Assembly (NCBI RefSeq): GCF_016864375.1 | Contig: NZ_CP069358.1 | Coordinates: forward strand, 248,001-312,000 | Length of the DNA: 64,000 nucleotides | Source: Microvirga sp. VF16 | GTDB taxonomy: Bacteria; Pseudomonadota; Alphaproteobacteria; Rhizobiales; Beijerinckiaceae | Direction of reading: 5' to 3' | Shown: positions 8,285 through 18,186 of the stretch, in pieces | Layout: every line of letters begins with the position of its first letter | How positions within the stretch are numbered: position 1 is the stretch's first letter | Translations under genes and position numbers: made by a program | Notes under the pieces: model-generated | What the model was told of the DNA's origin: nothing | Database searches by the model: none | What the model saw: only the letters and a program-made list of their open reading frames with translations

Positions 8285-9268
8285 TCATGGCGTGATCGCC
8301 ACCTTCAGGACGCCATCGCGCTGATGAGCGAACAGGTCGTACGCCTCCTCGATCCGGTCGAGCGTGAAGCGATGCGTCACGAGAGGACGCGTGTCGACAC
8401 GGCCCGCCGCGATGGCGCCCATCAGCCGCCGCATGCGCTCCTTGCCGCCGGGGCAAAGCGTCGTCCGGATGGTGTGATCGCCCAGGCCCGCCAGGAAGCC
8501 GTCGAGCGGGATCCTGAGATCACCCGAGTAGACCCCGAGCGACGACAGCGTGCCGCCGGGACGGAGCACGCGCAGCGACGCCTCGAAGGTCTCCTGCCGT
8601 CCGAGCGCCTCGATCGAGACGTCGACGCCGCGCCCGTCCGTGAGGCGCCTGATCTCCTCCACCGGATCGGCCTTGGCGAAGTCGACGACGTGGTCGGCGC
8701 CCATGCGGCGCGCTATTTCCATGCGCTCGGGCACGCTCCCGACCGCGATGATCGTGGTCGCGCCCATCAGCCGCGCGCCCGCCGTGGCGCACAGGCCAAT
8801 CGGCCCTTGGGCAAATATCGCGACCGTATCGCCGATGCGGATGCGACCGCTTTCCGCCCCCGAGAAGCCAGTGGACATGATGTCCGGGCACATCAGCACC
8901 TGTTCGTCGGTCAGCCCGTCCGGCACCAAGGCGAGATTGGCCATGGCGTCGGGAACCCGCACGTATTCGGCCTGGCAGCCGTCGATGGTGTTGCCGAAGC
9001 GCCAGCCGCCGAGCGGCTTCCACCCGTGCCTGGTGCCGGCCCCGTCCTGGGAATGGCAGCCGCACAGGCAGGCCTCGCTGTGCCCGATGGTGAGCCCACG
9101 GGCTACAGGATACTCGCCCTTGAGGATGTGCACGTCGGTACCGCAGATCGTGGTGGTGGTGATGCGGACGAGCGCATCGAGCGGACCGACATCCGGGATC
9201 GGCTTCTCACCGAGGGCAATGCGCCCGGGCTCGACGAAGACGGCGGCTTTCATCCTGGACATGGCCAT
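8285..9268 (-). CDS. Zinc-dependent alcohol dehydrogenase with internal in-frame deletion
   Basis: A 327-residue MDR-superfamily dehydrogenase. The N-terminal half has TTTTICGTDVHILKGEYPVARGLTIGH and a zinc-site Cys cluster (ACLCGCHSQDG). The C-terminal Rossmann fold has VAIFAQGPIGLCATAGARLMGA, then GADHVVDF and GRGVDVSIEALG. After GLTIGH the usual HE motif and the following strands are missing: the sequence jumps straight to SEACLCGC. From memory of the family about 33 residues are lost, including the conserved Glu beside the catalytic zinc. The reading frame is kept, so a shortened and probably inactive enzyme is predicted. An alternative is a genuine short subfamily. Confidence 0.8.
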   Translation of the reverse strand: MAMSRMKAAVFVEPGRIALGEKPIPDVGPLDALVRITTTTICGTDVHILKGEYPVARGLTIGHSEACLCGCHSQDGAGTRHGWKPLGGWRFGNTIDGCQAEYVRVPDAMANLALVPDGLTDEQVLMCPDIMSTGFSGAESGRIRIGDTVAIFAQGPIGLCATAGARLMGATTIIAVGSVPERMEIARRMGADHVVDFAKADPVEEIRRLTDGRGVDVSIEALGRQETFEASLRVLRPGGTLSSLGVYSGDLRIPLDGFLAGLGDHTIRTTLCPGGKERMRRLMGAIAAGRVDTRPLVTHRFTLDRIEEAYDLFAHQRDGVLKVAITP

Positions 9269-9408
9269 CCCTCAAGACTGATCTCGGTTCATCATTCCGC
9301 GCGGCAGCGCCACGGGCGCCATCCTCGGCCTGATGTGGCTTTGGACTGGGATGGCTGATCACTGACCTTGCTTCACGGATACAGGGTCCCGATCACGTTG
9401 GTCGATCC

Positions 9409-9987
9409 TCAGCCGGATCTTGTGTCGTCCGATCGCGGCGATGTGCCAGTTGCCTGCTGCTCCCCGCTTCCGCCAGTGGCGCCCTGACCCGTCGCGCCCC
9501 GTCCTTGAACCTGGATGCGCCGCGAGCGCTCCTGCCGTTCCGTCTTCGGTACGGTCACGGTCAGGACCCCGTTCTCGAAGCTGGCCCGGATCTGCTCGGA
9601 CTCGACGGCGTAGGGCAGTCGCAGCGAGCGCTGGAAGCTGCCGTAGGAGCGCTCCATGAAATGGTAGTTCTCCTTGTCGTCCTTGCGCTCGAACCTCTTC
9701 TCGCCCCGGATCGTGAGCACGTCGTCATCGAGACTCACGTCGATGTCCTGCTCGGTCACGCCGGGCAGTTCCGCCGTGATGCGGATTTCGCTGTCGGTCT
9801 CCGACACGTTCATGCTGGCATTGACGAAGGCGCCGACATCGCCCTGGCCGCCGGTCGAGGCGGGCAGGCCAGTGCCGCGAAAGACATCATTGAACAGGCG
9901 GTTCATCTCGCGATGAAGCGAGAGGAAGGGATCGCCGGGAAACATTCCGCCGCTGGGACGGAAGGGGATCATGGGATTGTGGGCCAT
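9409..9987 (-). CDS. Hsp20/alpha-crystallin small heat-shock protein
   Basis: The protein has 192 residues. The N-terminal region (PFLSLHREMNRLFNDVFRG) is typical of class A bacterial sHsps. The alpha-crystallin domain runs from about 55 to 155 and contains ITAELPGVTEQDIDVSLDDD, LTIRGEKRFERKDDKENYH and the closing FENGVLTVTVPK. A flexible Gly/Gln/Thr-rich tail ends the protein. Small heat-shock proteins hold unfolding proteins for ATP-dependent refolding. It lies 140 bp upstream of the alcohol dehydrogenase on the same strand. The start at 9987 has GAGGAGGACC just upstream. Confidence 0.92.
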   Translation of the reverse strand: MAHNPMIPFRPSGGMFPGDPFLSLHREMNRLFNDVFRGTGLPASTGGQGDVGAFVNASMNVSETDSEIRITAELPGVTEQDIDVSLDDDVLTIRGEKRFERKDDKENYHFMERSYGSFQRSLRLPYAVESEQIRASFENGVLTVTVPKTERQERSRRIQVQGRGATGQGATGGSGEQQATGTSPRSDDTRSG

Positions 9988-10153
9988 CGTGCGGTCCTCC
10001 TCATTCGTTGCGGGATCCGGGCGGTGCGTTCGTCCCGCCGCGGAAGGATGCTACGACTCGACAACTCGGGACGGGCGGTGCGGAGGCGGGCTGTCGTAAC
10101 CTGACGAGGCATGGGACCTCGCGGCACCGGAACCAGCCTGCGCACCGGCGCGT

Positions 10154-10417
10154 TCAGGCCGCGAAGGACTGACCGCGTTGCTGCATCCAGAGCTGGTTCA
10201 ACAGGGCGACGTAGGGCTGGCGCCTCTCAAGGTGGGCGGCCCTGAGTCTTTCCCTGATGTATTGCTTGAGCTCCTTGGTGCTGGCGCTTCTCTCGATTTT
10301 CTCCAACTCGACTTGATGCTCGAAATCGATGTTGCCAAGCGTCCGCGCGACCTCTTTCATCATCAGGTCAAGGCTGGACGAGTACATCCGATACTGATGG
10401 CTGGCGCAATTGGACAT
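10154..10417 (-). CDS. Hypothetical small protein
   Basis: An 87-residue protein starting MSNCASHQYRMYSSSL. The start at 10417 is favoured over one 12 bp upstream because GGAGGG lies at the right distance. It is helical and charged (a HQVELEKIERSASTKELKQYIRERL stretch split by polar turns), with no membrane segment and no recognised family. It precedes hsp20 on the same strand and may be part of the stress group. Confidence 0.5.
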   Translation of the reverse strand: MSNCASHQYRMYSSSLDLMMKEVARTLGNIDFEHQVELEKIERSASTKELKQYIRERLRAAHLERRQPYVALLNQLWMQQRGQSFAA

Positions 10418-10799
10418 GTTTCCCTCCATGATTGTTCGTCATCATTTGGAGTCACGTTTATCCAAGAAGTTTATGGCGTCTCAGGACAGTACCTTTGATG
10501 GGGAGCAAAGAGAAACTCCGTATTTTTACGGAGAAACCGCATGATGCTCCGCTGATCGGGAGCACGAGTCCCACCGCCCCCAAGGGGATGGGCTTCACGA
10601 TCCTGACCGACGCATCACGCGAGCGGTTCCGGGGCACTGTTCCTTTGCCGGACATCCGGCGTCGACCCGAGTTCCGTCACCAGGGACGAGGAGCCAGGCC
10701 TTTCGACTGGACACCAACGACCACTAGGAACTGCCCGGATGAGACGGGCAACATGCCAGCCTCATGGCCCAGACCGCGATCTTGCTCCATGAGCTGAAC
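10418..10799. other. Intergenic region containing a perfect 18-bp palindrome
   Basis: There is no convincing gene in this 380-bp gap. At 10516-10533 it holds CTCCGTATTTTTACGGAG, two 7-bp arms around TTTT, a good candidate for a dimeric-regulator operator. It is upstream of the small gene at 10154-10417 and downstream of the exonuclease end, so it probably serves the 10417 promoter. The regulator is unknown. Confidence 0.4.
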
Positions 10800-11468
10800 T
10801 CAAGCGCCGATCGGAGCCTCCTGCTGAACGACGCGCTCGCGCCCGATGCGAGCGCCTCGCTCACGCATGTCCCTGAGCTGCACGTACATCATGGCCGTCA
10901 TGAGGGCATCGTTGAAGGCGTCGTGTTGCCCGAGGCTTGGAATGCCCAGGTCCGCCAGGATCGACTGGAACCGGAGATCAAGCACCGTCCCGGGTGGGGC
11001 ACCGCCGTATTTGAGGGCGTAATAGATCTCCGACACTTCGATGCGGCGATTGGGAAGCTTCGCCTCGATGTACCGGAGAACATGCTTGTCGAGCATGCGG
11101 ACATCGAAATCCACGTAGTAGCCGACGATGGGACGCCCGCCGATGAAGCGGAGCAACTCGGGGAGAACCTCGTGCACAGGCCGGCCTTCTGCCACATCAC
11201 GCGCCCGAAGCTGGTGCACCTTGATGGAGGCGGAGGTCGGAAGCCTGTCGGCCTTGATGATCGCCTTGTAGGCCTCGCTCGTCATGATGCGGTTGCCGTG
11301 GATCACGATGGCCGCGACGGCAATCACCTCGTCAATCCGCGGGTTGAGCCCGGTTGTCTCGCAATCCAGAACCAGGACCTCGTCCGCCGGTCCGGGCTCG
11401 AACAGGAATCGGTAGGCATGGTCCGCCAGCGTCGCACGATAGAAGAGGTTGCGCAGCCAGCGCCGCAT
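10800..11468 (-). CDS. DEDDh 3'-5' exonuclease (DnaQ-like)
   Basis: The protein has 222 residues and a DnaQ/epsilon-type exonuclease fold. The first motif VLVLDCETTGLNP supplies Asp and Glu. The second, IVGYYVDFDVRML, supplies Asp. The third, GQHDAFNDALMTAMMY, supplies the catalytic His and last Asp. It starts directly after the stop of the upstream cNMP/CBS/DUF294 gene (11469), so the two are translationally coupled. This pair is a regular companion of actP in proteobacteria. Its substrate in this setting is not known; it is not the replicative epsilon subunit. Confidence 0.87.
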   Translation of the reverse strand: MRRWLRNLFYRATLADHAYRFLFEPGPADEVLVLDCETTGLNPRIDEVIAVAAIVIHGNRIMTSEAYKAIIKADRLPTSASIKVHQLRARDVAEGRPVHEVLPELLRFIGGRPIVGYYVDFDVRMLDKHVLRYIEAKLPNRRIEVSEIYYALKYGGAPPGTVLDLRFQSILADLGIPSLGQHDAFNDALMTAMMYVQLRDMRERGARIGRERVVQQEAPIGA

Positions 11469-13283
11469 TCAGAATGCCCCGAGATTGTAGCGGCTACGGA
11501 TCAACTCGCGGAACTGGCGAACCACCCGGAGGGCATCCCGCAGGATGTCCCGCTCCACGGTGGTGATCCTATCCAGGCGCAGCATGGCCTCCGACCCAAG
11601 TTCCCCCTTGTGCAGCGCAAGGAGCTGGGATCGGAGCCGAAACTCCATGAAGACGTGCAGGGCGCTGGTCAGTTCCCGTCCGAACGTTGGCTCCAGGGAG
11701 CCTGCCCTGACGAGGGCCTCGATCCGGGCTGCCGTCGGCGTCTCGAGGATGCCCTTGTCGATCGCGAGCGTGCGCACGCCATGTACGATCGGAAACGTTC
11801 CGGCCTTCTTGATGTTGATCTCGTCCGGACCGGCGCCGACGGTTGCCATGATAGTGCTGAGAACGCCCAGGTTGGGGGTCGCGAAGGTCTCGATCAGCGA
11901 TGCGAACCGCGCCAGGAGAGCGGCCTCGCCGCGCATGAGTGCGAACAGCGCCTCCTTTGCTCGGGTGAGGATGTCCGCCGGGCCCGCCACGGCCTCGGCA
12001 TCGAGGAAGATGGCGATATTCATCATAGCCTCGGCATCACCGCGGAGAACCCACGCCTTGAGTTGGCGGATGAAGTCGTCCAGGGACTGGGACCAGACCG
12101 GATTGCGAACCATGACATTCCCGGGACAAGGCGGAAACCCGAACCGGTCCAGCGCCCCCGAAAATGCCTCCCGGAAGCGGGCGAGATCCGACACCGGAAC
12201 CTCCCTGTCCAGAAGGATGGCATTGTCCTGGTCGGTTCGGACTGTCTGTTCGCCGCGCCCTTCCGATCCCATCAGCAACAGGCAGCCGGCCTCACGGATC
12301 GTCGGGGGAGCTGACATCTCGAAAACGCGCTTGAACAGCCGCCGGTTCAGGTCGGACGTCATCTCGGCGATCACGTCGACCTTCACCCCCTGCCGGTGAA
12401 GGCGCTCGACCTGCGCCTCGATGTCCTGGGCGGCAGTGGCGAGATCATCGATGCTCCGCGCGCGGTCAATCCGCCCCGGGATCAGTTGGGAATTGCCCGC
12501 GAACAGGCCGAGGATATCGATGTCCTCCAGGAATCCCACATAGTCACCATTCGAGCGGATCGCGAGGCGCCGCTTGTCGTGCTTCGTCATCAGCAGCAGC
12601 GCCTCGAACACGAAGTCGTCGAGGTCGACCGAGACGACATCGAAGTGGCAGGCTTCCCGCACCGGGGCCTCGAGCGGGCGCCGGAGCAGAACGACCGCCT
12701 TCGACAGGTTCATGCCGGTCACGACGCCGATGCGTGGACCATCCCGCACGAAGAGGGCATTGATGTCGTTGTCCCTCATGCAATGGCCGGCCTGCTCGAT
12801 GCTGATCCCTCCGTCGACGTATACGGCGGCACGATACCGGACATCGCACACCCGTGTCCGGAGGACGCTGTCCATACCCTCCGCCTTCCGTTGCTGCGCA
12901 AAGGCGTCGAGCTTGCGCGAGACGTCGGCATAGAAGAACGCCGCGAAAGCGGCGTTACGGCGGATCAGGTCGAGAACGATATGGCGTGGGATGAGATGGC
13001 AGAGCGTCTCCTCGGCCGCCACGAAATTCTCGCCCGCGGCCCCGTGCACCAGGGCGCGGGAGTCGAAGCTGTCCTTGGGCCCGAGCACGGTCGGGATCGT
13101 GTTGCCGTCCCGCACCTCGACGGATCCCTTGATCACGACGTGCAGCGTGTCTGAGGAGCGCCCTTGGGCAATGATCATTTCGCCGGGCGCGAAGTACCCA
13201 ATGTCGAGTCCGGCCCGGAGCTCCTCGCTCTCCTGATGCGTCAGGCGGTCGAATGGCGGATTGGCGGTGTCGAAGCCCTGCAT
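11469..13283 (-). CDS. cNMP-binding/CBS-pair/DUF294 nucleotidyltransferase-like protein
   Basis: The protein has 604 residues. The domain order is: a cyclic-nucleotide-binding-like domain (about 10-130, with YFAPGEMIIAQGRSSDTLHV), two CBS motifs (about 150-270), a DUF294 nucleotidyltransferase domain with LMGSEGRGEQTVRTDQDNAI (about 330-360, including the GS.GR.E and D.D signatures) and a C-terminal DUF294_C domain. The architecture resembles GlnD-type signal-sensing uridylyltransferases. It follows actP by 68 bp and abuts the exonuclease gene, so it is part of the acetate operon and probably regulates it in response to nucleotides. That role is inferred. Confidence 0.88.
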   Translation of the reverse strand: MQGFDTANPPFDRLTHQESEELRAGLDIGYFAPGEMIIAQGRSSDTLHVVIKGSVEVRDGNTIPTVLGPKDSFDSRALVHGAAGENFVAAEETLCHLIPRHIVLDLIRRNAAFAAFFYADVSRKLDAFAQQRKAEGMDSVLRTRVCDVRYRAAVYVDGGISIEQAGHCMRDNDINALFVRDGPRIGVVTGMNLSKAVVLLRRPLEAPVREACHFDVVSVDLDDFVFEALLLMTKHDKRRLAIRSNGDYVGFLEDIDILGLFAGNSQLIPGRIDRARSIDDLATAAQDIEAQVERLHRQGVKVDVIAEMTSDLNRRLFKRVFEMSAPPTIREAGCLLLMGSEGRGEQTVRTDQDNAILLDREVPVSDLARFREAFSGALDRFGFPPCPGNVMVRNPVWSQSLDDFIRQLKAWVLRGDAEAMMNIAIFLDAEAVAGPADILTRAKEALFALMRGEAALLARFASLIETFATPNLGVLSTIMATVGAGPDEINIKKAGTFPIVHGVRTLAIDKGILETPTAARIEALVRAGSLEPTFGRELTSALHVFMEFRLRSQLLALHKGELGSEAMLRLDRITTVERDILRDALRVVRQFRELIRSRYNLGAF

Positions 13284-13351
13284 GGGTTCCTTTCTGCCTC
13301 AACCGAGCCGTCGCCTTCCGGCTTGCCGGGAGGCGACACTTGTCACGTCAC

Positions 13352-15049
13352 TCAATGAACGTGAGCCGCCGCGGCTCCGATCCCCGTTTCCGATCGGATG
13401 TACTGGGCATCGAACGCAGCGACCTCGACCTTGGCGCGGTTGCTGGCATCGAGCCTGGAGAACGCCCAGATCCCGAGGAAGGCGATCGGCATGGAAAAGA
13501 TGGCCGGGTTGTCATAGGGGAAGAGTTCGCGCGCGAAGCCGAACGTCTGCACCCAGACGGCCTTGCTCAGGACCACCATGGCGACCGCGCTGACCAATCC
13601 AAGCAGACCGCCGATCAGCGCTCCGCGGGTCGTTGTTCCCTTCCAGAGGACCGACATCAGGAGAACCGGGAAGTTGCAGCTCGCCGCGACCGCGAAGGCC
13701 AGGCCGACCATGAAGGCCACGTTCTGGTTCTCGAAGATGTAACCCAGGAAGATCGCCACGATGCCGATGACGATGGCCGCGATCTTCGAGATGTTGACCT
13801 CCTTCTGCTCGGATGCCTTGCCGCGTGCGATCACTTCCGCATAGAGGTCGTGGCTCACCGCCGACGCGCCCGCAAGCGTGAGGCCAGCCACCACAGCTAG
13901 GATCGTCGCAAACGCCACCGCCGAGATGAAGCCGAGAAAGAGCGAGCCCCCCGTCGCGGTCGCGAGATGGACCGCGGCCATGTTGGTCCCGCCGATGATG
14001 TCCTTGACCTTGTCGTAGGCTCCGCCCGCGCCGAGCTTGAAGAAGCTCGGGTCGTTCATCAGGAACGTGATCGCGCCGAACCCGATGATGAAGGTCAGGA
14101 TATAGAAATAGGCGATGAAGCCGGTGGCGTAGAAGACCGACTTGCGGGCCGCCTGGGCATCCGACACCGTGAAGAACCGCATCAGGATGTGGGGCAGTCC
14201 GGCAGTCCCGAACATCAGCGCGAGGCCGAGCGAAATGGCCGAGATCGGATCGGCCACGAGGGCGCCAGGCGCCATGATGGCGTCACCCTTCGGGTGGGTC
14301 TTCACGGCCTCGGCGAACATGGCTTCCGGGCTGAAGCCGAACCGCCACAGGACGATCAGGGACATCAGGGTGGCGCCGGCCAAGAGGAGGCACGCCTTGA
14401 TGATCTGCACCCAGGTCGTGGCCTTCATGCCGCCGAACGCCACATAGACGATCATCAGCACGCCGACGATGATGACCGCGTACAGATAGTTCAGGCCGAA
14501 GAGCAGCTCAATGAGCTTGCCGGCGCCGACCATCTGCGCGATGAGATAGAAGGCGACGACGACAAGTGTCCCGACCGCGGAAAGAATGCGGATCTGCGTC
14601 TGGTCGAGGCGGAATGACGCCACATCCGAGAAGGTGAACTTGCCAAGGTTCCGCAGGCGCTCCGCGATCAGGAAGAGGACGATCGGCCATCCGACCAGGA
14701 AGCCGATGGAGTAAATCAGGCCGTCGAAGCCACTGGCGAAGACAAGGCCGGAGATGCCCAGGAAGGACGCCGCCGACATGTAGTCGCCAGCAATGGCCAA
14801 GCCGTTCTGGAATCCGGTGATGCCACCTCCCGCGGCATAGAAATCGGCAGCCGACTTGGTCTGCGCCGCGGCCCGATAGGTGATCCCGAGCGTGCCGAGC
14901 ACGAAGACCAGGAACATGATGATGGCCGTCCAGTTCAGGGGCTGTCTCTGCACGGCGCCGAGATCCGGTCCTGCGGCCAACACGCCAGAGAAACTGATGT
15001 CGAGTGCGACAAGGGTTGCGATTGCAAGAATGAGCGGCCGGGGCATCAC
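13352..15049 (-). CDS. actP: Cation/acetate symporter ActP
   Basis: A 565-residue sodium:solute symporter (SSS) with a signal-like first helix and about 13 membrane segments. ActP traits include FYAAGGGITGFQNGLAIAGD near the first core helix, GMKATTWVQIIKACLLLAGA and the long periplasmic loop around MLNDPSFFKLGAGGAYDKV-like sequence. It imports acetate and similar short carboxylates. Its start overlaps the DUF485 stop by 4 bp (15046-15049), the usual arrangement, and acs lies just upstream, so uptake and activation are co-expressed. Confidence 0.93.
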   Translation of the reverse strand: MMPRPLILAIATLVALDISFSGVLAAGPDLGAVQRQPLNWTAIIMFLVFVLGTLGITYRAAAQTKSAADFYAAGGGITGFQNGLAIAGDYMSAASFLGISGLVFASGFDGLIYSIGFLVGWPIVLFLIAERLRNLGKFTFSDVASFRLDQTQIRILSAVGTLVVVAFYLIAQMVGAGKLIELLFGLNYLYAVIIVGVLMIVYVAFGGMKATTWVQIIKACLLLAGATLMSLIVLWRFGFSPEAMFAEAVKTHPKGDAIMAPGALVADPISAISLGLALMFGTAGLPHILMRFFTVSDAQAARKSVFYATGFIAYFYILTFIIGFGAITFLMNDPSFFKLGAGGAYDKVKDIIGGTNMAAVHLATATGGSLFLGFISAVAFATILAVVAGLTLAGASAVSHDLYAEVIARGKASEQKEVNISKIAAIVIGIVAIFLGYIFENQNVAFMVGLAFAVAASCNFPVLLMSVLWKGTTTRGALIGGLLGLVSAVAMVVLSKAVWVQTFGFARELFPYDNPAIFSMPIAFLGIWAFSRLDASNRAKVEVAAFDAQYIRSETGIGAAAAHVH

Positions 15050-15351
15050 ATGATCTCCCTCGTGAGGTGACGGGTCAACTCGTCGAAGCGGCTGTTCGCG
15101 CGCTGGACGTAGATGCCGGTCAGGACGAATGCGGAGAGGATGACGCCCAGTCCGAGGATGATCCCCAACGAGGTGACGCCGCCGCCGACCTTGGTGGCGA
15201 GGAGAGGCTTGGCGAAGGCCACGAGGAGGATAAAGCCGAAGTAGATGATGAGCATCACGATGGAGAGGGTCCAGGCAAACCTCGTCCGTTGGCGGACAAG
15301 TTCCTGAAACCGTGGGCTACGAAGGACCTGGTTGTAGTCTTGCGAGGCCAT
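15046..15351 (-). CDS. DUF485 membrane protein (YjcH-like)
   Basis: A 101-residue protein with two membrane helices (about 26-50 and 60-84) and the DUF485 opening YNQVLRSPRFQELVRQRTRF. It is the usual small partner encoded between acs and actP, and is thought to assist the symporter. The 4-bp overlap with actP and the 22-bp gap from acs indicate a single transcript. Confidence 0.92.
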   Translation of the reverse strand: MASQDYNQVLRSPRFQELVRQRTRFAWTLSIVMLIIYFGFILLVAFAKPLLATKVGGGVTSLGIILGLGVILSAFVLTGIYVQRANSRFDELTRHLTREIM

Positions 15352-15373
15352 GGCGAGAGCCCTCCAAAAGCGT

Positions 15374-17344
<1,971 letters not shown>

Positions 17345-17847
17345 GAGCTTGACTTTCCTCGCCGCCCCTCTCCTCAGCCCCGTTATGTCGTTCTTGTCGC
17401 TGGGGGCCATCGTTTGATCGTACAGGTTCAACACTGGGCCAAATTGAGCGAGATCAAGTCCTGCGGCTCCAGTGGCCTATAAAAAAGTATGATGGTCGGG
17501 GCGGGAACACGACGTCCGCCAAGCCGCTCCCATACGTTCTCTCGCAAAGCGATGGTGATGGACAGGCGCAGAGAGCACCGGTTTGGCAAATGGCCCGGTT
17601 AGCCACCGGCTCAACGCTCCTCCCGAGGTCAATGGTCCAGACTCTCTCCTCTCCAGGTGACATAGAGGGGAGGACCCGCCGGGATCCTGGAGAGTCTCCC
17701 AATCCGGAGAGCTTGAGGGTCAGCCTGGTCATGCAGTTAAACTGCAACGCTGCAGACACTTACCCATCACCCATCCGGATTGATTGCCATGACATCAAGA
17801 TTCAGCGATCATAGCCGAGATGTGATGCATGGAAGGAGTGTCATCCA
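17345..17847. other. Intergenic region upstream of acs and of the XRE gene
   Basis: This 500-bp divergent gap must hold the acs promoter. The clearest structure is an imperfect inverted repeat at about 17638-17705, with arms GACTCTCTCCTCTCCAGG and CCTGGAGAGTCTCCC around a C-rich centre; it could be a terminator or a regulatory hairpin. I see no reading frame worth calling. Confidence 0.35.
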
Positions 17848-18117
17848 TTGATCACTGCCGCACAAATCCGGGCTGCCCGGGCCCTCCTCGGCATTGATCA
17901 ACGCCAGCTCGCCGAGATGGCAGGGGTCTCGCTGCCGACCATCCAACGCATGGAAGCGAGCACAGGCAATGTGCGAGGAGTGGTTGAGACCCTCACGAAA
18001 GTCGTCGAGGCGTTCGATCGGGCCGGAATCGAACTCATTGGCGAGAATGTCGTGAGCCGCGAAGGCGGGCGCGGCGTGCGGTTCAAGCACGCCAAGGCCG
18101 TGGGCGGCTCCTCCTGA
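17848..18117 (+). CDS. XRE-family helix-turn-helix regulator
   Basis: A small 89-residue protein with one Cro/CI-type helix-turn-helix at 5-60 (ARALLGIDQRQLAEMAGVSL, PTIQRMEAS). Its tail contains IELIGENVVSREGGRGVRFK, a feature of a common alphaproteobacterial XRE subfamily. The start codon is TTG at 17848, chosen because GGAAGGAG lies 8 bp upstream and no ATG fits. It is 69 bp upstream of the SulP transporter gene on the same strand and may control it or the divergent acs operon. Confidence 0.8.
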   Translation: MITAAQIRAARALLGIDQRQLAEMAGVSLPTIQRMEASTGNVRGVVETLTKVVEAFDRAGIELIGENVVSREGGRGVRFKHAKAVGGSS

Positions 18118-18186
18118 TGCCCTCCTCCTGATGCAAGTGATCGCGACGGTGACCGTTGCCTCAGGTCGACGATCTCCGTTGCTCCA

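Noticed and set aside
8324..9358. A 344-residue plus-strand frame opposite the alcohol dehydrogenase
   Set aside because: Antisense to a conserved MDR dehydrogenase, with no domain of its own.
10764..12314. A 516-residue plus-strand open frame
   Set aside because: It runs antisense to the exonuclease and cNMP/DUF294 genes, which have clear catalytic motifs; long antisense frames are common in such GC-rich DNA.
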